Positions 1-10,656 of a DNA stretch of 64,000 nt are shown here, piece by piece. The stretch is taken from contig NZ_LMAK01000062.1 in assembly GCF_001439665.1 (NCBI RefSeq), forward strand, positions 40,775 to 104,774. Reading direction: 5' to 3'. The notes beneath the pieces are model-generated. The model did not search any database and was not told the origin of the DNA. It was given only the letters and a program-made list of their open reading frames with translations. How positions within the stretch are numbered: position 1 is the stretch's first letter; the number at the start of each line of letters is the position of its first letter. The stretch comes from Formosa algae (GTDB lineage Bacteria > Bacteroidota > Bacteroidia > Flavobacteriales > Flavobacteriaceae). The translations under genes and the position numbers were made by a program.

Positions 1-192
1 ATCTTTACGTTGCTTCACTAATTTAGACAGTATTTTGATTTCTTGTTCTTCAGTAATTTCTTCTTTAGAACCGGTCTCGGTTTGTGCTAATAATAATTCA
101 GACTTTACGGCTCTTAAAGCGGCTAAAGCTGTTTGGTCTTTTGCTTTCATGGCAGCTTTCATAGCTGTCATGATATCTTGTTGTAAACCCAT
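1..192 (-). CDS. GatB/YqeY domain protein (partial, C-terminus outside window)
   Basis: The first 64 codons, starting MGLQQDIMTAMKAAMKAKD, match the N-terminus of the YqeY/GatB-domain family, small helical proteins related to the tail domain of the Asp/Glu-tRNA amidotransferase B subunit. Their exact role is unknown; tRNA-related function is a family-level guess. The gene runs off the left edge of the window. It follows ftsZ on the same strand, a common flavobacterial arrangement, but a terminator hairpin lies between them, so it probably has its own promoter. Confidence 0.85.
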   Translation of the reverse strand, partial: MGLQQDIMTAMKAAMKAKDQTALAALRAVKSELLLAQTETGSKEEITEEQEIKILSKLVKQRKD

Positions 193-217
193 AATTTTAA
201 TTTGTTGCGAAGATAAA

Positions 218-254
218 AAGAAAAACCCAAAAAGCTCTTAGAGTTTATGGGTTT
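218..254 (-). terminator. Intrinsic terminator after ftsZ
   Basis: Read on the minus strand, AAACCC pairs with GGGTTT around an inner CTCT/AGAG stem and is followed by a run of T. It lies about 35 bases after the ftsZ stop and before the GatB/YqeY start, so it ends the dcw transcript. Confidence 0.65.
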
Positions 255-288
255 AACCTTAAAATATTAATAGATTTTTACTGTAAAA

Positions 289-2271
289 TTAGTCTACATT
301 ATCATGTAAAAATGAATTGTTACTTCTTAACTGAATATCGTTGTTATCATCTACACTTAAACTCGTTCCAGACATATTATTTTCTGAAGAATGTTGAGTT
401 TCGTCTAAATTTACCCCTTGACGTTTGTAAGCAGGAACTTTTTCTATTTCTTCAATTTTTGAAGTATTGAATTTATAGTTAAAATCCTTCATTTTTCTAC
501 GACGTTCTGCTGCTCTTTCTTTAAGCATTTCAGAAATTGGCGTATTCATAGGGTCGATAGGTTCTGAAGGCGTTTTCGGTTCAGCTTTTACAGGTTCTTG
601 TGGTGTATCCTTCTTAACAAAACTAACCTCTTGGTTAAAATTATTTAAGGTTTCATCTTGTACTCGTTTCTGCTCAGGCTTACGCGTAACAGGCTTCTCT
701 TCCTCTTCGTAATCATCAAGTGCATATCTTACTTCACCTTTCTTATTAGACTCTGTAACATTAATAATTTCGACATACTCATTTACAGGCGTATTTTTAA
801 CATCGTCTGTATCTTCTAAAGCATGTTTTATTACCTCTGGTTTTTCTGATGACTCTGCATTACTGTTCTGTAATGGCATATCAAAAGTTAACGTAATTTG
901 CTTTTCTTCTTCCTCTACAGGTTCAGATTGAGGGCTACCAGCTTTAACTTCTGTAAAAACAAAATCTTTAGCATCGATATCTAAATCTTTAAATTGATCT
1001 AATGCAACCTCAATATTTTTTATAGCTTCTGTAGTAGGCACTAAATCCATGTTATTTGTAGGTTTTGGTGTTTCCTTTTTTGCAGGAGCATCAAAATCTT
1101 CAAAATCGTCTAAATCTAAAGTGTGTCTTACTACTTCTGGAGCTTTTTCAGTTTTTAATTCTATGTTTGGTGTAATAATAGCAGGCTCACGGTCTACCTT
1201 ATTAGACTCTTGTTTATCTAAATTTTGTTCTTCGTCTAAAGAATGAACTACTTTTTTAGCTTCTGTATTAGAAATTTCATTTTGCTGATCTAAATTAAAA
1301 CCTGTTGCAATAATTGTTACTGCGATAGATTCTTCTAAAGATTCGTCTTCACCAACACCCATAATAATGTTTGCACCGTGACCGGCTTCACTCTGGATAT
1401 GATCGTTAATTTCTCCAATCTCATCGATAGTGATTTCTTGAGAACCAGAAACAATAAGCAACAATACGTTTTTGGCACCTTGAATTTTATTATCGTTTAA
1501 TAAAGGCGAATCTAAAGCTTTCATAATCGCATCTTGAGCACGATTTTGACCAGATGAAATTGAAGATCCCATGATTGCAGAACCACTGTTACTTAAAACG
1601 GTTTTGGCATCACGTAAATCGATGTTTTGTGTGTAGTGGTGTGTAATAACTTCTGCTATACCACGAGCAGCTGTGGCTAACACTTCGTCTGCTTTAGAGA
1701 ACCCAGCTTTAAAACCAAGGTTACCGTAAACTTCACGAAGTTTATTGTTATTAATTACAATTAAAGAATCGACTACATTACGCAACTTTTCAATTCCTTT
1801 TTGAGCTTGTTCGTTACGCATTTTACCTTCAAATTGAAAAGGCATAGTAACAATACCAACAGTTAAGACATCTAAATCTTTTGCCATTTTAGCGATGATT
1901 GGTGCAGCTCCAGTACCTGTACCACCACCCATTCCGGCAGTTATAAAAATCATTTTTGTGTTGGTATCCAACATACGTTTTAAGTCGTCGTAACTTTCTA
2001 CGGCAGATTGCTCTCCTATTTCAGGATTTGCTCCTGCTCCTAATCCTTCAGTTAAATCTAATCCTAACTGAATTTTATTGGGAACGCCACTATTTTGAAG
2101 CGCTTGTGCATCTGTATTACAGATTACAAAATCTACTCCTTTAATGCCTTGTTGGAACATGTGATTGATAGCGTTGCTACCTCCACCACCAACACCAATA
2201 ACTTTAATGACATTTGATTGGTTCTTTGGTAAGTCAAATGAGATACTTGCGAATTCTTTGTTGCTGCTCAT
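289..2271 (-). CDS. ftsZ: Cell division protein FtsZ
   Basis: Tubulin-like GTPase that polymerises into the Z-ring at the division site. The GTP-binding tubulin signature GGGTGTG is at residues 115-121 and the N-terminal glycine-rich GVGGGGSNA loop at 26-34; the globular core ends near residue 328. The remaining 330 residues form a long acidic, probably disordered linker, giving 660 aa against about 380 in E. coli; long tails are usual in Bacteroidota. VPAYKRQGVNLD (612-623) looks like the conserved C-terminal partner-binding motif. The linker holds four copies of a short motif of the type V-[VI]-[KR]-[HY]-x-L-[DE]-[DE] at about 340, 379, 479 and 513. Last gene of the dcw unit, 92 bases after ftsA. 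Confidence 0.98.
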   Translation of the reverse strand: MSSNKEFASISFDLPKNQSNVIKVIGVGGGGSNAINHMFQQGIKGVDFVICNTDAQALQNSGVPNKIQLGLDLTEGLGAGANPEIGEQSAVESYDDLKRMLDTNTKMIFITAGMGGGTGTGAAPIIAKMAKDLDVLTVGIVTMPFQFEGKMRNEQAQKGIEKLRNVVDSLIVINNNKLREVYGNLGFKAGFSKADEVLATAARGIAEVITHHYTQNIDLRDAKTVLSNSGSAIMGSSISSGQNRAQDAIMKALDSPLLNDNKIQGAKNVLLLIVSGSQEITIDEIGEINDHIQSEAGHGANIIMGVGEDESLEESIAVTIIATGFNLDQQNEISNTEAKKVVHSLDEEQNLDKQESNKVDREPAIITPNIELKTEKAPEVVRHTLDLDDFEDFDAPAKKETPKPTNNMDLVPTTEAIKNIEVALDQFKDLDIDAKDFVFTEVKAGSPQSEPVEEEEKQITLTFDMPLQNSNAESSEKPEVIKHALEDTDDVKNTPVNEYVEIINVTESNKKGEVRYALDDYEEEEKPVTRKPEQKRVQDETLNNFNQEVSFVKKDTPQEPVKAEPKTPSEPIDPMNTPISEMLKERAAERRRKMKDFNYKFNTSKIEEIEKVPAYKRQGVNLDETQHSSENNMSGTSLSVDDNNDIQLRSNNSFLHDNVD

Positions 2272-2363
2272 AAATTCTTTTTTACTGGTTTTTTAATCTT
2301 AACTTTTGTCTTTACTCTTTATCTCTTGCAATAGCTTTTTTAGGATATTGCGTATCTTTTTTA

Positions 2364-3716
2364 TTATTCGGCGTTGTCCAAAAAATCCTTGATCTTGTCT
2401 GTAAACTTGTCCAAAAAATTTCTGCGCTCCTTTCTTTCTGGTGGTGTTGTTTCTATTAACTCCTCCTTTTCTTCTAAAACGTCTTCTGAAATAGTGGTTG
2501 GATTTTGAATTTCCTCTTCTTCTATTTCTTCAATTCTCGTTTCTCTTTGTTTGCGTTCTTGATGTTTTAATCCATCTAAAACTAAACCGACACTGGTTGC
2601 GTATAACGGACTTGTAATATCTTCATTACTATCGCCAGCTAAATGCTCGTTCGGATAACCAATTCTGGTATCCATTCCAGTGATATATTCTACCAATTGC
2701 TTTAAATGTTTTAATTGTGCTCCTCCACCGGTGAGTACAATTCCTGCAATTAATTTCTTTTTTTGTTCTTCGTGACCGTAGTTTTTAATTTCTAAAAATA
2801 CTTGCTCAACGATTTCAACTACACGTGCATGAATAATTTTAGATAAATTCTTCAGTGTAATTTCTTTTGGTTCTCTGCCTCTTAACCCAGGAATAGAGAC
2901 AATCTCATTATCTTTATTTTCTCCTGGCCAAGCTGAACCAAATTTTATTTTTAATAATTCGGCTTGTTTTTCAATAATAGAACAGCCTTCTTTAATATCT
3001 TCTGTAATGACGTTTCCGCCAAAAGGAATCACTGCTGTATGGCGAATAATACCATCTTTAAAAACAGCTAAATCTGTTGTACCACCTCCTATATCAATAA
3101 GGGCTACACCAGCTTCTTTTTCTTCCTGACTTAAAACGGCATTAGCAGAAGCTAAAGGTTCTAACGTTAAACGTTCCAACTCTAGATCTGCACTTTTTAT
3201 ACAACGTCCAATATTTCTAATAGATGACACTTGACCAACTACCACATGAAAATTCGCTTCTAAACGTCCGCCATGCATCCCGATTGGTTCTTTTATCTCT
3301 GCCTGACCATCAATTTTGTATTCTTGAGGTAAAACATGAATAATTTCTTCTCCAGGAAGCATCACCAATTTATGTACTTGATTGATTAATTTATCGATAT
3401 CTGTTTCATCGATAACGGTTTCAGAATTAGGACGTGTAATATAATCGCTATGTTGCAAACTACGAATGTGCTGTCCCGCAATACCCACGGTAACACCTTC
3501 TATTTTATTACCCGCAGAAGCCTCTGCTTCTTGCACGGCTTGCTGTATAGACTGTATGGTTTGTGTAATATTACTAACTACACCACGGTGTACACCCAAA
3601 CTTTTAGAGCGTCCTATACCTAAAATTTCTAATTTTCCGTAATCGTTTTTACGACCAATCATGGCCACAATTTTTGTGGTCCCAATATCTAATCCAACTG
3701 CTATATTATGTTCCAT
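2364..3716 (-). CDS. ftsA: Cell division protein FtsA
   Basis: Actin-fold ATPase that tethers FtsZ to the inner membrane and recruits later divisome proteins. Phosphate-1 motif GLDIGTTK is at residues 8-15 and phosphate-2 DIGGGTTD at 208-215. The 1C subdomain lies between about 85 and 165. The C-terminus ends in an amphipathic helix (DKFTDKIKDFLDNAE), the expected membrane-targeting sequence, preceded by an acidic stretch. Length 450 aa, slightly above E. coli FtsA. It starts three bases after the ftsQ stop, so the two are probably translationally coupled. Confidence 0.97.
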   Translation of the reverse strand: MEHNIAVGLDIGTTKIVAMIGRKNDYGKLEILGIGRSKSLGVHRGVVSNITQTIQSIQQAVQEAEASAGNKIEGVTVGIAGQHIRSLQHSDYITRPNSETVIDETDIDKLINQVHKLVMLPGEEIIHVLPQEYKIDGQAEIKEPIGMHGGRLEANFHVVVGQVSSIRNIGRCIKSADLELERLTLEPLASANAVLSQEEKEAGVALIDIGGGTTDLAVFKDGIIRHTAVIPFGGNVITEDIKEGCSIIEKQAELLKIKFGSAWPGENKDNEIVSIPGLRGREPKEITLKNLSKIIHARVVEIVEQVFLEIKNYGHEEQKKKLIAGIVLTGGGAQLKHLKQLVEYITGMDTRIGYPNEHLAGDSNEDITSPLYATSVGLVLDGLKHQERKQRETRIEEIEEEEIQNPTTISEDVLEEKEELIETTPPERKERRNFLDKFTDKIKDFLDNAE

Positions 3717-3719
3717 AGT

Positions 3720-4445
3720 TTAGTTTTTGGTGCACACCACTTGGTTATCGAATTGCAAATTAATAGTCTTATAATCATCAAGAGTATCCTCTTTTAAAGC
3801 CTTTTTATAAAAGACTTTAAGATTATTTATTTTTTTATCTAGTTGATTTAAATCTCCTAAATACACATCGAAACGGTGTTGTCTTAACTTTAATGACACG
3901 TTTAGATCTTCAGTTTGATGAATTTCTACAACATGTGTCTTTAAAAAAATATCATTATAAACTTTCTGGGCGATTTTAAAAACATTACTCAAATTATTTT
4001 TTTCAATATATCCCACAACAAAGGGCACTCTTGCCGTATAATTTGAAGACAATGGCATATATCCACCTTCATCATCTATATAGAAAGATGTTGCGTCTTG
4101 GACGCGAGCAATAGGTTTTTTCTGTTCAATATCAGCGGTTAACATGCCATTTACATCTACATAAACCTCTGCCGACTTGATTAATGGATTAGAATTCAGG
4201 GCAAACTCTAAAGTATTCAAATCTAGAGCTTCTTTGCTCAAATTTAAAACCTCTTTCTCATTTTGTATTAACAAGTTACTAACATTTTCATGAGTAATAT
4301 ACAGGTTATCATCGCCTCCAAAATGAATCACCGGTTCAGACACTTTTCTATGCCCATTTCTTACAGCTGCAAATGCAAACAGAAACAAAGTTAATCCCGC
4401 CAAAACAAATAGTTTTATATACCCCCAATGTACTCTAATTGCCAT
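3720..4445 (-). CDS. ftsQ: Cell division protein FtsQ
   Basis: Bitopic membrane protein of the FtsQBL complex. A short cytoplasmic N-terminus (MAIRVHWG) is followed by one membrane segment (KLFVLAGLTLFLFAFAAV) and a periplasmic POTRA/FtsQ domain. An upstream in-frame ATG at 4469 would add MNLLKPHY; 4445 is preferred because the downstream Met gives the usual flavobacterial N-terminus and reduces overlap with murC to 11 bases. Sequence similarity in this family is low; the assignment rests on topology and on position between murC and ftsA. Confidence 0.9.
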   Translation of the reverse strand: MAIRVHWGYIKLFVLAGLTLFLFAFAAVRNGHRKVSEPVIHFGGDDNLYITHENVSNLLIQNEKEVLNLSKEALDLNTLEFALNSNPLIKSAEVYVDVNGMLTADIEQKKPIARVQDATSFYIDDEGGYMPLSSNYTARVPFVVGYIEKNNLSNVFKIAQKVYNDIFLKTHVVEIHQTEDLNVSLKLRQHRFDVYLGDLNQLDKKINNLKVFYKKALKEDTLDDYKTINLQFDNQVVCTKN

Positions 4446-5787
4446 ATAATGCGGTTTTAATAGGTTCAACTTCTACTCCGACATCTCCAGCACCCATGGT
4501 AATAATAACTTGAGCATTGCTAGCTTTTATATTTGAAATAAGATCTGATTTTGACACCAAACGCTTATGTTCATGTTCTATTTTACTTAATAACCATTCA
4601 GACGTCACCCCTTCAATAGGAAGTTCTCTGGCTGGATAAATATCTAATAACAAGATTTCGTCAAATTGTGACAAACTCTTAGCAAAATCATCTATAAAAT
4701 CACGCGTTCTCGTAAACAAATGAGGTTGAAACACAGCCAACACTTGTTTTTCAGGATACATTTCTCTTACCGCTTGATGCACAGCATTAATCTCTTCTGG
4801 ATGATGCGCATAGTCATCAATAAACACCAAATCTTCTGTCTTAATCTGGTATGTAAATCGTCTTTTAACCCCTTTATACAATGCTAAAGCGTTGGCGAGC
4901 TGCGGGTGAGGGCAACCATATTCGGCAGCCATCGCCAAGGCTATTAATGCATTCGACAAATTATGTCTACCAGGTAGGTCAAATTTAAAACCTTCAATAA
5001 TGGCAGTAGGTGTTTTTACATCAAACACATAACCTCCATTTTCAATCTTTATATTTTGTGCGGTATAATCAGAATCATCTTCAATACCATATGTTATCCC
5101 TTTAATAGGCAAGCCATTTTTAACAAACAACATGCCATGTTCTTTTATCCTTTGTGAAAATGCTACAAAAGAGTCGTGCAACGCTTCCGCTTCACCATAA
5201 ATATCTAAATGATCTGCATCCATAGAAGTGATGCAAGCAATATCCGGTGATAACGTTAAAAATGAACGATCGAATTCATCGGCTTCAACCACAGAAACCT
5301 CTGTGCCCTTAGAAATATAATTCGAATTGTAGTTCTCACTAATCCCTCCTAAGAAGCCCGTTACGGGTACATTACACTCATACAATAAATGAGCTAATAT
5401 ACTAGATGTTGTGGTTTTTCCATGAGTTCCAGCCACAGCTAAACAAAATGTGTTTTTAGTAACAATTCCTAAAACTTCAGAACGCTTTAAAACACTAAAA
5501 CTTTTGTTATTTTTAAAATACACAAGCTCCATATTATCTTTTGGAACAGCTGGTGTATACACCACTAAAGTAGTATCATAATTAAAAAATGAATTTGGAA
5601 TATTTGCCACAGAATCATTAAAATGAACCGCAATATCTAATGCTTCTAAAGCACGCGTAACCTCACTAGGCGTTTTGTCGTACCCAGCAACACGTTTGTT
5701 ATTAGCCTTGAAATAGCGAGCTAAAGCGCTCATACCTATTCCGCCAATACCAATAAAATACACGTTATCTATGGAGTCTAAATTCAT
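4435..5787 (-). CDS. murC: UDP-N-acetylmuramate--L-alanine ligase MurC
   Basis: Cytoplasmic Mur ligase adding L-alanine to UDP-MurNAc, the first step of stem-peptide synthesis. An N-terminal Rossmann domain (GIGGIGMSALA, 13-23) binds the nucleotide substrate. The ATP-binding P-loop AGTHGKTTT is at 119-127 and DDYAHHP, typical of MurC, lies near 325. At 450 aa it has normal length. It starts right after murG stops (no intergenic bases) and its end overlaps ftsQ. Confidence 0.98.
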   Translation of the reverse strand: MNLDSIDNVYFIGIGGIGMSALARYFKANNKRVAGYDKTPSEVTRALEALDIAVHFNDSVANIPNSFFNYDTTLVVYTPAVPKDNMELVYFKNNKSFSVLKRSEVLGIVTKNTFCLAVAGTHGKTTTSSILAHLLYECNVPVTGFLGGISENYNSNYISKGTEVSVVEADEFDRSFLTLSPDIACITSMDADHLDIYGEAEALHDSFVAFSQRIKEHGMLFVKNGLPIKGITYGIEDDSDYTAQNIKIENGGYVFDVKTPTAIIEGFKFDLPGRHNLSNALIALAMAAEYGCPHPQLANALALYKGVKRRFTYQIKTEDLVFIDDYAHHPEEINAVHQAVREMYPEKQVLAVFQPHLFTRTRDFIDDFAKSLSQFDEILLLDIYPARELPIEGVTSEWLLSKIEHEHKRLVSKSDLISNIKASNAQVIITMGAGDVGVEVEPIKTALYGN

Positions 5788-6885
5788 TTAAATATTTAAT
5801 AATTTATCTACTTCGTTAGCAATATCTTTAGTTGCATTTACTAATGCTAATTTCTTTATATTTTCACCTAAAAGGAGTTGTTTTTCTTTTGATTCTATTA
5901 ATTGAGAAAATTTATTTTCAAAATCGACTTCCAAATCTTGCTCCTGAATTAATAAGGCTGCATTTTCTTTTACAATAGCCATCGCATTTTTAGTCTGATG
6001 GTCTTCAGCAACATTTGGAGATGGTATAAAAATAACAGGCTTACCAACTATACAAAGTTCTGATACCGAACTCGCTCCCGCTCTAGAAATAATAACATCT
6101 GCAGCAGCATAAGCAAAATCCATATTATTTAAATACGCATGCACTTGAACATTTTTAGTATTACCTGAAATTTTATACGTGTTATAATACAACTTTCCAC
6201 ATTGCCATATAATTTGAACGTTTCGTGTTTGCAAGTAATCTATCTCTTTCTCAATCAACTCGTTTATACGCTTAGACCCTAAACTTCCACCCAAAACCAA
6301 CAAGGTTTTTTTCTCCGGCACCAATTTGAAAAATGCTTTCGCTTCTGCTGTTTTAGACTGAATATCTAACAAGCCTTGGCGTACAGGATTTCCAGTTTTA
6401 ATAATTTTTTGCTTCGGAAAAAAGCGCTCTAAACCATCGTAAGCCACACAAATTTTCTGAACCTTTTTAGACAACAACTTATTTGTTATTCCTGGAAAAG
6501 AGTTCTGTTCTTGTATTAAACTCGGTATTTGTTTTCCTGATGCCATCTGCAATAAAGGTCCGCTAGCGAAACCACCAGTACCGATAACTACATCTGGTTT
6601 AAATTGTTTTAAAATTTTTCTAGCAGCGAACAAACTGCTGATAAGTTTAAATGGGAACATTAAATTCTTAAGCGTCAATTCGCGCTGAATCCCTGAAATC
6701 CATAACCCTTTTATATCGTACCCTGCCTGAGGTACTTTCTCCATTTCCATTCTATCTTTTGCACCCACAAATAAAAACTTAGCATCTGGATGACGCTGTT
6801 TTAATTCGTTTGCAATCGCAATCGCCGGATAAATATGTCCGCCGGTTCCTCCTCCTGATAATATGATACGATACGTTTTACTCAT
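5788..6885 (-). CDS. murG: Undecaprenyldiphospho-muramoylpentapeptide GlcNAc transferase MurG
   Basis: Family GT28 glycosyltransferase that converts lipid I to lipid II on the inner face of the cytoplasmic membrane. The N-terminal donor/acceptor loop [11 protein letters not shown] is at residues 11-21; a second glycine-rich loop ([13 protein letters not shown]) near 197 and [11 protein letters not shown] near 266 form the UDP-GlcNAc site. Length 365 aa is normal. The start codon shares one base with the ftsW stop codon, indicating coupling. Confidence 0.98.
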   Translation of the reverse strand: MSKTYRIILSGGGTGGHIYPAIAIANELKQRHPDAKFLFVGAKDRMEMEKVPQAGYDIKGLWISGIQRELTLKNLMFPFKLISSLFAARKILKQFKPDVVIGTGGFASGPLLQMASGKQIPSLIQEQNSFPGITNKLLSKKVQKICVAYDGLERFFPKQKIIKTGNPVRQGLLDIQSKTAEAKAFFKLVPEKKTLLVLGGSLGSKRINELIEKEIDYLQTRNVQIIWQCGKLYYNTYKISGNTKNVQVHAYLNNMDFAYAAADVIISRAGASSVSELCIVGKPVIFIPSPNVAEDHQTKNAMAIVKENAALLIQEQDLEVDFENKFSQLIESKEKQLLLGENIKKLALVNATKDIANEVDKLLNI

Positions 6886-8081
6886 TATATTGCTTCCGAT
6901 AATATTTCTAACGGATTTTCTTCATCTATTTCTTCTTCTTTTGCCGAAGCTTGACTTCTAGCACTCACACTTAAAATTATTCCTACTGCTAAACACGTCA
7001 TCCAAATAGAGGTTCCCCCACTACTAATTAGCGGCAATGTTTGTCCCGTAACGGGAAACAACTCTACAGCTACTGCCATATTTATTAATGCCTGAATTAC
7101 AATTGGCAACCCTACACCCAACACAACAAGCGCACCAAAAATAGTTTTCGCTTGATGCGAAACGATTATTACTCTAACTAGAAACCACAGATAGACCGAC
7201 ATTAAAACCACACCTCCAATTAAACCATATTCTTCAATAATTATGGCATAAATAAAATCTGATGACGATTGTGGTAAAAAGTTTTTCTGAACACTTTTAC
7301 CTGGTCCAACCCCCTGAATTCCTCCAGAAGCAATAGCAATCTTAGCCTTTTCTATCTGATAATCTTCTTCTGTATCTTCTCCGTTAGAAAAGTTTTCAAT
7401 ACGACTCATCCATGTATCTACACGGTTTGGCATGGCATCTGGAAACGCTTTAGCAACCAAAATAAAAATCGCTAAAGACAATACACCCAACCCGATAATT
7501 AATGCCAAGTATTTAATAGGATATCCGCCTAAAAACACCAAAATCAATACCGTTAAAAATATTAAAGCTGCTGTTGAAAAATTGGCTGGCAAAATTAATA
7601 TTAATACTAGAAACACAGGTACCCAAAGCGGTAAAATAGATTCTTTTAACGTAATGGGTTTGTCTTCCATTTTCGACATATATCTGGCGACATATACCAT
7701 TAAAATCACCGATGCAAATGTTGATGTTTGAAACGACATCCCAACAATAGGTATCTGTATCCAACGGCTTGCATTTGCCCCTTCTATAGTGGTACCCTGA
7801 AACATAGTAACACCCAATAACACTAAAGCTACAGGTATAAAAACCATAGACAGACCTCTTAGATAACGGTATGGCATAAGATGCATGGCATACATAATAA
7901 AAAAGCCAACACCTAAATGCATAAAATGTTTTAAGAAAAAAGCAAAAGTACTACCGCTACCACGTAAATACGCCAAGTTACTTGCCGCACTGTATACAGG
8001 TAAAAATGAGAACAAAGCTAACAATGCAGCTATGGCCCAAATGGAACGATCTCCTTTTAATTTTTTTAAAAACTCTTGCAT
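6885..8081 (-). CDS. ftsW: Septal peptidoglycan glycosyltransferase FtsW (SEDS family)
   Basis: Polytopic SEDS protein that polymerises lipid II at the septum together with its class B PBP partner, encoded upstream as ftsI. About ten hydrophobic segments are visible. Near the C-terminus the SEDS motif [19 protein letters not shown] region is intact, and [15 protein letters not shown] sequence in the large periplasmic loop is present. Length 398 aa. The cytoplasmic tail is acidic ([14 protein letters not shown]). Overlaps murD and murG by one base each. Placement beside ftsI and murG supports FtsW rather than RodA. Confidence 0.96.
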   Translation of the reverse strand: MQEFLKKLKGDRSIWAIAALLALFSFLPVYSAASNLAYLRGSGSTFAFFLKHFMHLGVGFFIMYAMHLMPYRYLRGLSMVFIPVALVLLGVTMFQGTTIEGANASRWIQIPIVGMSFQTSTFASVILMVYVARYMSKMEDKPITLKESILPLWVPVFLVLILILPANFSTAALIFLTVLILVFLGGYPIKYLALIIGLGVLSLAIFILVAKAFPDAMPNRVDTWMSRIENFSNGEDTEEDYQIEKAKIAIASGGIQGVGPGKSVQKNFLPQSSSDFIYAIIIEEYGLIGGVVLMSVYLWFLVRVIIVSHQAKTIFGALVVLGVGLPIVIQALINMAVAVELFPVTGQTLPLISSGGTSIWMTCLAVGIILSVSARSQASAKEEEIDEENPLEILSEAI

Positions 8082-9412
8082 TATAAATTTCTAACGGCGT
8101 CTTTAAACTGTCTTCCTCTATCTTCGTAATTCTCAAACAAATCAAAACTAGCACATGCTGGAGACAACAATACATTATCACCTGCTTCAGCTAATTTGTA
8201 AGCTATTTTAACTGCTTCACTCATATATTGTGTTTCCACAATAACATCAACCATATTGCTAAAGTTTTGCAACAATTTTTCATTGTTTACACCCAAGCAA
8301 ATAATAGCTTTCACTCTAGTATTTACAAACGAATACAACTCTTCATAACTATTTCCTTTATCTTCTCCGCCAACAATCCAAACTGTAGGTGCCGACATAC
8401 TTTCTAAAGCATAATATGTTGCGTTAACATTAGTTGCTTTTGAATCGTTTATATATTGAACTTTGTTAATTTTTAACACATGTTCTAAGCGGTGTTCTAC
8501 ACCTTGAAAATTTTCTAAACTCTCACGAATGGTCTGCTTTCTTATTTTTAATAAGTGTGCTACTGTTGATGCAGCCATTGCATTTTTAATATTATGCTTA
8601 CCCTCTAATGCTAGGTCTCTTGCTGACATAATTATTTGGTTGTTATCTATTGTTATTTTAATATTATCTTCTTCTAAATAGGCGCCATTTTCTATAGGTT
8701 TTACTAATGAAAAGGGCAATAATTGCGATTGTACAGGATGACGTTCTAACCAATCGACTAAAACAGGATCATCGGCATCATAAATCAAATAATCGTTTGT
8801 TGTCTGATTCATTGCAATTCTAAATTTTGAAGCGATATATGCATCAAAATTATAATTATACCGATCTAAATGATCTGGTGTAATATTGGTTATTACTGCA
8901 ATATGCGGTTTAAAATCGACCACACCATCCAACTGAAAACTACTAATCTCTAACACATAGTTTTTAAAATCGTCTTCTAAAATCTGTTTGGCAAAACTGT
9001 CTCCAATATTACCTGCCAACCCCACATCTAATTCCTTGTTTAAGATGTAATGCGCTAAACTTGCTGTAGTTGTTTTTCCGTTACTACCAGTAATGCCCAC
9101 TATAGTTGCCGATGTATATTGAGCAGCAAATTCAATTTCAGAAATTACAGGAATTCCTTTTTCTACTAGCACTTTAACCAAAGGCACTTTATCTGGAATT
9201 CCAGGGCTTTTCATTACCACATCTGCATTCAGTATTTGTGCTTCTGTATGCTGTAGTTCCTCCCAAGCAATCTCATTATTTATAAGAACGTCTTTATACT
9301 TTTCTTTTATTTTTCCCTTATCGGAAACAAACACTTCAAATCCTTTCTCCTTTCCTAAAAGCGCTGTTCCCACACCACTTTCTCCACCTCCAAGAATCAC
9401 TAACCTTTTCAT
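8081..9412 (-). CDS. murD: UDP-N-acetylmuramoylalanine--D-glutamate ligase MurD
   Basis: Cytoplasmic Mur ligase adding D-glutamate to UDP-MurNAc-L-Ala. The N-terminal domain starts with the dinucleotide-like loop LGGGESGVG (7-15). The ATP P-loop GITGSNGKTTT is at 106-116, and NDSKATN near 323 is the characteristic C-terminal domain motif. Length 443 aa is normal. It lies one base after mraY and overlaps ftsW by one base. Confidence 0.97.
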   Translation of the reverse strand: MKRLVILGGGESGVGTALLGKEKGFEVFVSDKGKIKEKYKDVLINNEIAWEELQHTEAQILNADVVMKSPGIPDKVPLVKVLVEKGIPVISEIEFAAQYTSATIVGITGSNGKTTTASLAHYILNKELDVGLAGNIGDSFAKQILEDDFKNYVLEISSFQLDGVVDFKPHIAVITNITPDHLDRYNYNFDAYIASKFRIAMNQTTNDYLIYDADDPVLVDWLERHPVQSQLLPFSLVKPIENGAYLEEDNIKITIDNNQIIMSARDLALEGKHNIKNAMAASTVAHLLKIRKQTIRESLENFQGVEHRLEHVLKINKVQYINDSKATNVNATYYALESMSAPTVWIVGGEDKGNSYEELYSFVNTRVKAIICLGVNNEKLLQNFSNMVDVIVETQYMSEAVKIAYKLAEAGDNVLLSPACASFDLFENYEDRGRQFKDAVRNL

Positions 9413-9413
9413 C

Positions 9414-10655
9414 TTATCTGATTTTTAAGGTTACCACTGTAATTACAGCCAACAATATGCCTATAATCCAGAATCGGGTTACTATCTTACTTTCATGATA
9501 TCCTGATTTCTGATAATGATGATGTAAAGGCGACATTTTAAAAATGCGTCGGCCTTCACCATATTTCTTTCGGGTGTATTTAAAGTAACTTACTTGCAAT
9601 ACCACCGATAAATTCTCTGCTAAGAAGATTCCGCATAACACCGGAATCAACCATTCTTTTCTAACTGCAATAGCGATTACCGCAATAATTCCTCCAATAG
9701 TTAGACTTCCTGTATCACCCATAAATACTTGAGCTGGATAGGTATTATACCACAAGAAACCAACTAAAGCCCCCATAAAAGCCGCGATATAAATTGTGAT
9801 TTCCTCAACTCTTGGGATATACATTATATTAAGATAATCTGAGAAAATAATATTCCCCGACACCCATGCAAAGATCCCTAGAGTAAACACAATAATTGCA
9901 GATGTTCCTGCCGCTAAACCATCTATACCATCGGTAAGATTAGCACCATTAGATACTGCTGTAATTATAAAAATGACGATTGGAATAAATAACATCCAAG
10001 CGTATTTCGCTAAACTCGGATCGATCCAAGTAATTAAATCTGCATAATCAAACTCATTCCCTTTAATAAAAGGAATTGTGGTTTTTGTAGATTGCTCTTC
10101 ATCTGCGAAAAACTTACCGGGTAAAGCATTTGGGTTTTCTGCTAAAATCTCTAATTGCTGTGCTTCTGGTAATTTTTCTTTTATAGCCACATTAGGATTA
10201 AAATATAAAGTCGCTCCTACAATTAGACCTAAGCCCACTTGACCAAGCACTTTAAACTTTCCTTTTAAACCTTCTTTATCGTTTTTAAATTTCTTGATAT
10301 AATCATCTATAAACCCAATAGTCCCCATCCACAAGGTGGTAACCAACAAAAGAAGGATGTAAACATTATCTAATTTGGCCAATAAAAGCACAGGAATTAA
10401 AGTGGCTAGAATAATAATAATTCCACCCATGGTTGGCGTTCCTGCTTTTTCAGTTTGACCTTCTAAACCCAAATCACGAATAGTCTCTCCAACTTGCTGA
10501 CGTTGTAAAAAACGAATAATACGTTTTCCGTACACCGTAGAAATCATTAGAGACATCAGGACTGCAATAGCCGCACGAAAGGTGATAAACCCAAACAACG
10601 ACGCTCCTGGGAATTGATAATGTGTTTCTAAATACTCGAAAAAATAGTATAGCAT
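9414..10655 (-). CDS. mraY: Phospho-MurNAc-pentapeptide transferase MraY
   Basis: Integral membrane enzyme transferring phospho-MurNAc-pentapeptide to undecaprenyl phosphate to make lipid I. About ten membrane segments. Catalytic aspartates are in [14 protein letters not shown] (near 113-126), and [12 protein letters not shown] (near 238) plus the HHHYQ motif near 377 are intact. At 413 aa it is about 50 residues longer than E. coli MraY owing to an insertion at roughly 160-215, a feature I associate with Bacteroidota homologues. Sits between murE and murD with gaps of one base. Confidence 0.97.
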   Translation of the reverse strand: MLYYFFEYLETHYQFPGASLFGFITFRAAIAVLMSLMISTVYGKRIIRFLQRQQVGETIRDLGLEGQTEKAGTPTMGGIIIILATLIPVLLLAKLDNVYILLLLVTTLWMGTIGFIDDYIKKFKNDKEGLKGKFKVLGQVGLGLIVGATLYFNPNVAIKEKLPEAQQLEILAENPNALPGKFFADEEQSTKTTIPFIKGNEFDYADLITWIDPSLAKYAWMLFIPIVIFIITAVSNGANLTDGIDGLAAGTSAIIVFTLGIFAWVSGNIIFSDYLNIMYIPRVEEITIYIAAFMGALVGFLWYNTYPAQVFMGDTGSLTIGGIIAVIAIAVRKEWLIPVLCGIFLAENLSVVLQVSYFKYTRKKYGEGRRIFKMSPLHHHYQKSGYHESKIVTRFWIIGILLAVITVVTLKIR

Positions 10656-10656
10656 T

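Noticed and set aside
2306..2335. TATTGCAAGAG in the ftsA-ftsZ gap, similar to one arm of the SDR-leader repeat
   Set aside because: No second arm is present, so it is a half-site match likely due to chance.
7432..7731. 99-residue open frame opposite ftsW
   Set aside because: Antisense to a strongly conserved membrane protein gene, low-complexity translation and no family resemblance. Similar shadows opposite murE (10769-11089), prc (19727-20041) and PNP (47263-47610) were dropped for the same reason.
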